The notes under the pieces are model-generated. The model was not told where the DNA came from, ran no database searches, and saw only the letters and a list, made by a program, of their open reading frames with translations. A stretch of 64,000 nt of DNA, from assembly GCA_020848545.1 (NCBI GenBank), contig JADLHZ010000098.1, positions 1-64,000 of the forward strand, given 5' to 3'. Source of the DNA: Deltaproteobacteria bacterium (GTDB lineage: Bacteria; Myxococcota; JADLHZ01). The position numbers were made by a program, and so were the translations under genes. Positions 60,347-64,000 of this stretch are shown here, piece by piece (within the stretch, counting starts at the first letter, position 1; each line of letters starts with the position of its first letter).

Positions 60347-63117
60347 TGTCCATTCTTCCGTCTACGCTGCGGGTCGACGTCGCGCCGGCGAAGGGGCTGC
60401 TCTGCCGCTTCTTCGACTGGGCGTTCTTGCCGGTGCAGTTTTCGCCGGAGGCAAAAGCACGGCTCGAGCACGTGGCGGCGAAGGGACGCGTGGTCTACGT
60501 CTTGCGGTCGAGCAGCTTTCTGTCGGCGCTCTTGCTGGCGACGCTCGTGCGGACGAGTGGGCTGCCCGTGATCCGCTATGTGTCGCACCTGACCGTCGTC
60601 TGGTGGCAGTCGCTCGGCTTCCTCTTGCGGGCCTTGTTCGCGCGCGATCGCTCGCAGCCCTCGATCGCCACGCTCATCCTGCGCCGGCGCGAAGCCGAGG
60701 AGCAGCGTTGGCTCGGGGACGCGTTGAAGGAAGGGCACTCGGCGTTGCTGTTCCTGTTTCGCCCGCGCAGCAGCACGACCGGGCGCATCAAGGCCGGCGA
60801 GCAAGCGTTGCTCCGCTTGTTGCGTGCGTCGCGAGAGGCCGGCGTTCCGGTGCAAATCGTCGCTGTTTCCTTCTTCTACGATCAGGCGCGCGAGCACCTG
60901 CGCCGGTCGCTCGTCGACTTCATGTTCGGGCCGCGCTCGGGGCCGGGGCGCCTGCGCGAGCTCGGCAGCTTCTTGCTCCACCGCTACGAGACGATCGTCA
61001 GCGTCGGCGAGCCGATCGCGATCGCCGCCTTGGACGAAGCGTGCGCGTCGGAAGACGTGCGCACCGTCGACGCGATGCGTACGGAGCTTCTGAAGAGCCT
61101 GCAGCAGCACGCGCGCATCGTCCGCGGTCCACGCTTGCGCCCGCGCGGTCACGTGCTCGCGAGCGTGCTGCGCGATCCGGATCTGCAGGCGGAGATGGCC
61201 GAGGAGACGAAGAAGACCGGCAAGCCGCTCGCCGAGCTCAGGGCGACGGCGTACCGCTACGTCAACGAGATCGCCGCCGACTACCGCGAGCACTACATCC
61301 GCGTGTTTCGCCACCTGCTCGACTGGGTGTTCAATCGCATCTACGACGGCGTCGTCGTCGATGAGACCGGCTTCGATCGCCTGCGTGAAGCCGTGAAGGA
61401 CACGACTGTCGTCATCACGCCGTGCCACAAGAGCCACTCGGACTATTTGATCTTGTCGTACGTGTTTCGCGTGCGCGGCCTGCAGTGCCCGCACATCGTC
61501 GCCGGCATCAACCTCTCGTTTTGGCCGCTCGGGCGCATGTTCCGCGGCGCCGGCGCGTTCTTCGTGCGCCGCACCTTCAAGGGCAACGCGCTCTACGGCG
61601 CCACGTTCAAGGCGTACGTGAAGCGCTTGCTGCACGACGGAACGACGATGGAGTTCTTCCCCGAGGGCGGCCGCAGTCGCACGGGCCGCCTGTTGCTGCC
61701 GAAGATCGGCATGTTCAAGTACGTCGTCGAAGCCTGGCGCAGCCCGGGCGCGCCGGAGATCACCTTCGTGCCGGTGTCGATCGACTACGAAAAGATCATC
61801 GAGCACGCGTCGTATCAGGCGGAGCTGCAGGGTAAGGAGAAGAAGCGCGAGGACTTCTCGGCGCTCCTGCGGACACGCAAGATCCTGCGCTCCCGCTACG
61901 GGCGCGTGCACGTGAGCTTCGGCGCGCCCATCAAGCTGAGCCAGTTCGCGGCCCGGCGCGGCGTCGACTTGCCGGATCGCGAGGCGACTAAAAGCGGTCG
62001 ACCGAAGTGCAGCGACGAAGAGAGCACGATGCTCGCGCGCGCGCTGAGCTACCAAGTGATGCACGACATCGGCCGCGTGGCGACGGTGACGCCGTCGGCG
62101 GTGACGGCAGCGGTGCTCTTGAACCCGCGGCGCGGCTCGGTGTCGCGGCAGCAGCTTTTCGAGCAATCGGCGCGCCTGCTCGCCGAGCTCAAGTGGCTCT
62201 CGGCGCCGATCTCGCGCGCGCTGCACCCGGCCGAGCCTGCGCTCGACGAGGCCTTGAAGCGCTTCGAGGACGAGAAGCGTATCCGCATCGAGCACAAGAC
62301 GCCGAACGAGACGATGAGCGGTGGCTACGACGCCTTGCTCAGCGTGCCGAGCGAGAACCGCCTCGGCCTCGTCTACTACCAGAACCAGATCACGCAGCAC
62401 GTGCTCTCGCATGCGATCGTCGCGGTGGCGGCCCTCGCGCTCGGCTCGTGCAAGGTCGAGGAGCTGCGCGTCGCGTCGCTCGAGCTCTCGCGCATGATGA
62501 AGCACGAGTTCAGCTTCCGCGCCGATCGGCCCTTCGAGTCGTTGTTCGCTTTGATCGTGACCGAGCTCGTGGCGCAGGGGCTACTCGTGCTCGAAGCGCC
62601 GCCGAGCGCTCGCGCAGAGGCCGACCCTCAGGGTCGCGCGAACAACGACGCGCTGCAGGACACGATCTTGCTCGGCCGCATCGCGGGCTTGGAAGCGCTC
62701 GCCGGCTTCTTGGACGCGACGATCGGCGCCTATGTGGCCACGCTCGATGCCCTCGACGAGCTCACCCAGTTTCCGCTGTGGGAAAAAGAGCTCGCGATCC
62801 GCGCCGTCGACCGCGTGCGGGCGTGGCTGCTCGACGGCCGCATCAAGACTTCGGAGAGCTTGCAGAAGCCGCTCGTGCAGAGCGCGCTCGCCTGGTTGCG
62901 TGATCTCGGCGTGGTTGCGGAGCGGCCGGACAAGACCTTGGCGTTGACCGAGAAGTTCAATGATCCCGAGAACTTGCGCCTGGTGAGGGAGCACTTCGGG
63001 CGCTTCTTGTTCTCCTACGGAAATGCCGAGCGCACCTCAGGGACACCCCCGCCGATAATGGCTGGGGATTCGTCTGTCACAGGAGCGGCACATGGGCATC
63101 GGGAACATCGCCTCTAG
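60346..63117 (+). CDS. plsB: Glycerol-3-phosphate 1-O-acyltransferase (PlsB-like)
   Basis: 923 residues. The acyltransferase core has the catalytic HX4D motif H361-KSHS-D366, the GP-binding FFPEGGRSRTG (FPEG at 438-441) and a FVPVSIDYEKI block. It transfers an acyl chain to sn-1 of glycerol-3-phosphate at the inner membrane, the first step of phospholipid synthesis. It is somewhat longer than E. coli PlsB (807 residues). Translational coupling (TGATG) to the metalloprotease upstream is odd. AGGAG of the next gene lies inside its last codons. Confidence 0.92.
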   Translation: MSILPSTLRVDVAPAKGLLCRFFDWAFLPVQFSPEAKARLEHVAAKGRVVYVLRSSSFLSALLLATLVRTSGLPVIRYVSHLTVVWWQSLGFLLRALFARDRSQPSIATLILRRREAEEQRWLGDALKEGHSALLFLFRPRSSTTGRIKAGEQALLRLLRASREAGVPVQIVAVSFFYDQAREHLRRSLVDFMFGPRSGPGRLRELGSFLLHRYETIVSVGEPIAIAALDEACASEDVRTVDAMRTELLKSLQQHARIVRGPRLRPRGHVLASVLRDPDLQAEMAEETKKTGKPLAELRATAYRYVNEIAADYREHYIRVFRHLLDWVFNRIYDGVVVDETGFDRLREAVKDTTVVITPCHKSHSDYLILSYVFRVRGLQCPHIVAGINLSFWPLGRMFRGAGAFFVRRTFKGNALYGATFKAYVKRLLHDGTTMEFFPEGGRSRTGRLLLPKIGMFKYVVEAWRSPGAPEITFVPVSIDYEKIIEHASYQAELQGKEKKREDFSALLRTRKILRSRYGRVHVSFGAPIKLSQFAARRGVDLPDREATKSGRPKCSDEESTMLARALSYQVMHDIGRVATVTPSAVTAAVLLNPRRGSVSRQQLFEQSARLLAELKWLSAPISRALHPAEPALDEALKRFEDEKRIRIEHKTPNETMSGGYDALLSVPSENRLGLVYYQNQITQHVLSHAIVAVAALALGSCKVEELRVASLELSRMMKHEFSFRADRPFESLFALIVTELVAQGLLVLEAPPSARAEADPQGRANNDALQDTILLGRIAGLEALAGFLDATIGAYVATLDALDELTQFPLWEKELAIRAVDRVRAWLLDGRIKTSESLQKPLVQSALAWLRDLGVVAERPDKTLALTEKFNDPENLRLVREHFGRFLFSYGNAERTSGTPPPIMAGDSSVTGAAHGHREHRL

Positions 63118-64000
63118 ATCTGCAGCACCGAAATTCGACGCCGCCGCCTTCGCCGAGCGCCTGATCAAGGGCCTCGATGCGAAGCTGACGACGCCTGAGA
63201 CCGTGGGCGATGTGCTCGATCTGTCGGCGCTGAAGCCGGCGCAGCAGAAGGCCGTCTTCAAAGAGATCGACAAGCGCGTCGCCCAAGAGGACGCGAAGAA
63301 ATACTACGACGCGCTCGACAGCATCTGCAGCTCGGCGCGGATCGATCCCGCGTTCCTCTCAGGCATGGTGATGGGCGCGGGCATGTCGATGCCGGTCGCG
63401 CCGGCGGAAGGTCAGAGCAAGCAGCGCGATCTGCACGCGACCGAAGTGGCGGGAGCAACGGCGAAGAAGCCGGTCGCAGCGGCGCCCGAAGGCCAGGACC
63501 CGATGGATGGGATCGAAGGCATCCGCCGGGCTCTCGACGCGCAGGAAGCCGCGCTGCGCGCGACGAAGATGCCTGCCGCGCAAAAGAAGAAGATGGAGAA
63601 GACGCTCGAAGCCACGCGCGAGATCCTCAACGTCGCGCTCGCGAACGCCGCGGGCAGCGTGGGGATGATGCAAGATCGCCTCGCGTCGAAGGTGGATCGC
63701 GCGACGGCGGCGGGCGGCGCGAAGGCCGTCACCGCACAGGCGCAGGCCGCGGCGGTCGATCAGCAGGTCCGCAAAGACTTGAAAGACATCTTGATGGCGA
63801 ACCCGCAGGTCGCGGCCGCTGTGAACGCTCAGGCTGCTGCCGCTGCTGCTGCGCCCGCGGGCGTCCCGGTGCCTGCAGCGGGCGCAAGCGCTGCGGCGTT
63901 GCTTGGGGCCGGCATGGTCCCAGGCATGAACCCGAAGATCAAAGGCCAGCTCGAGAAAGCATCGAGCGAGCTCCGCAACATCTCTCGCTCGCAGCAGATC
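63092..64000 (+). CDS. Ala-rich protein of unknown function (partial, 5' part)
   Basis: The frame starts at an ATG with AGGAG 6 bases upstream and runs off the right edge; 303 codons are visible. The first 95 residues form a helical, soluble-looking domain (KFDAAAFAERLIKGLDAKL). The rest is Ala/Lys/Gln-rich, probably coiled or disordered (AVNAQAAAAAAAPAGVPV). No signal peptide. The start overlaps plsB by 26 bases, implying coupled expression. I do not recognise it. Confidence 0.75.
   Translation, partial: MGIGNIASRSAAPKFDAAAFAERLIKGLDAKLTTPETVGDVLDLSALKPAQQKAVFKEIDKRVAQEDAKKYYDALDSICSSARIDPAFLSGMVMGAGMSMPVAPAEGQSKQRDLHATEVAGATAKKPVAAAPEGQDPMDGIEGIRRALDAQEAALRATKMPAAQKKKMEKTLEATREILNVALANAAGSVGMMQDRLASKVDRATAAGGAKAVTAQAQAAAVDQQVRKDLKDILMANPQVAAAVNAQAAAAAAAPAGVPVPAAGASAAALLGAGMVPGMNPKIKGQLEKASSELRNISRSQQI

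Overview
The window is high-GC bacterial chromosome. It most likely comes from a Myxococcota (former Deltaproteobacteria) relative. The reasons are a MYXO-CTERM-like tail (Cys pair, short hydrophobic segment, Arg run), several MopE-type putative metal-binding lipoproteins, IPT/TIG and beta-helix surface proteins, a PASTA-bearing FtsI, many lipoproteins of unknown function, and start/stop overlaps (ATGA, TGATG, TTGA) throughout. No rRNA, tRNA, CRISPR array, prophage or intact insertion sequence was seen.

Layout. 1-3735: the end of an unknown gene, a MopE-type lipoprotein, a cold-shock protein with its own terminator, then a GNAT acetyltransferase and rdgB. 3941-20219 (minus strand): an almost complete division and cell wall (dcw) cluster in the order mraZ-rsmH-ftsL-ftsI-murE-murF-mraY-murD-ftsW-murG-murC-ftsQ-ftsA-ftsZ. 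Most genes overlap by 1-14 bases. murB and ddl are absent from their usual place between murC and ftsQ. Three GTGG boxes with 10-base period lie over a plausible mraZ promoter. 20381-25771: an unknown gene, the laccase-domain peptidoglycan-editing factor pgeF, and a c-type haem lipoprotein (one-base frameshift) followed by a Tat-exported DUF1501 protein. 25966-35692: a translationally coupled surface-protein operon. Its first two genes appear to have been fused by a one-base insertion into a single 2,692-codon reading frame. 35821-42437: a probable diiron protein, a small unknown gene, uvrA and a Cys-rich lipoprotein. 42438-43494: a repeat-rich island with an IS1182-type transposase remnant. 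43495-48445: a sigma-70 factor, a small leaderless gene, a SPOR protein, two Hsp20 chaperones, a gene remnant and a SirB1-like protein. 48875-64000: a beta-barrel protein, two giant paralogous lipoprotein metalloproteases, a small lipoprotein, plsB coupled to the second protease, and the start of an unknown Ala-rich gene.

How the genes fit together. The largest block makes peptidoglycan precursors and the divisome. Most of the rest is envelope: secreted or lipid-anchored proteins, cytochrome-like and metalloprotease systems, and phospholipid synthesis (PlsB). The most unusual items are the fused surface-protein gene, a second copy of the FtsZ C-terminal peptide, the coupling of a giant metalloprotease to plsB, a dispersed element downstream of both ftsZ and the sigma factor gene, a repeat family around the transposase remnant, and several promoters placed so that transcription would begin at the start codon.
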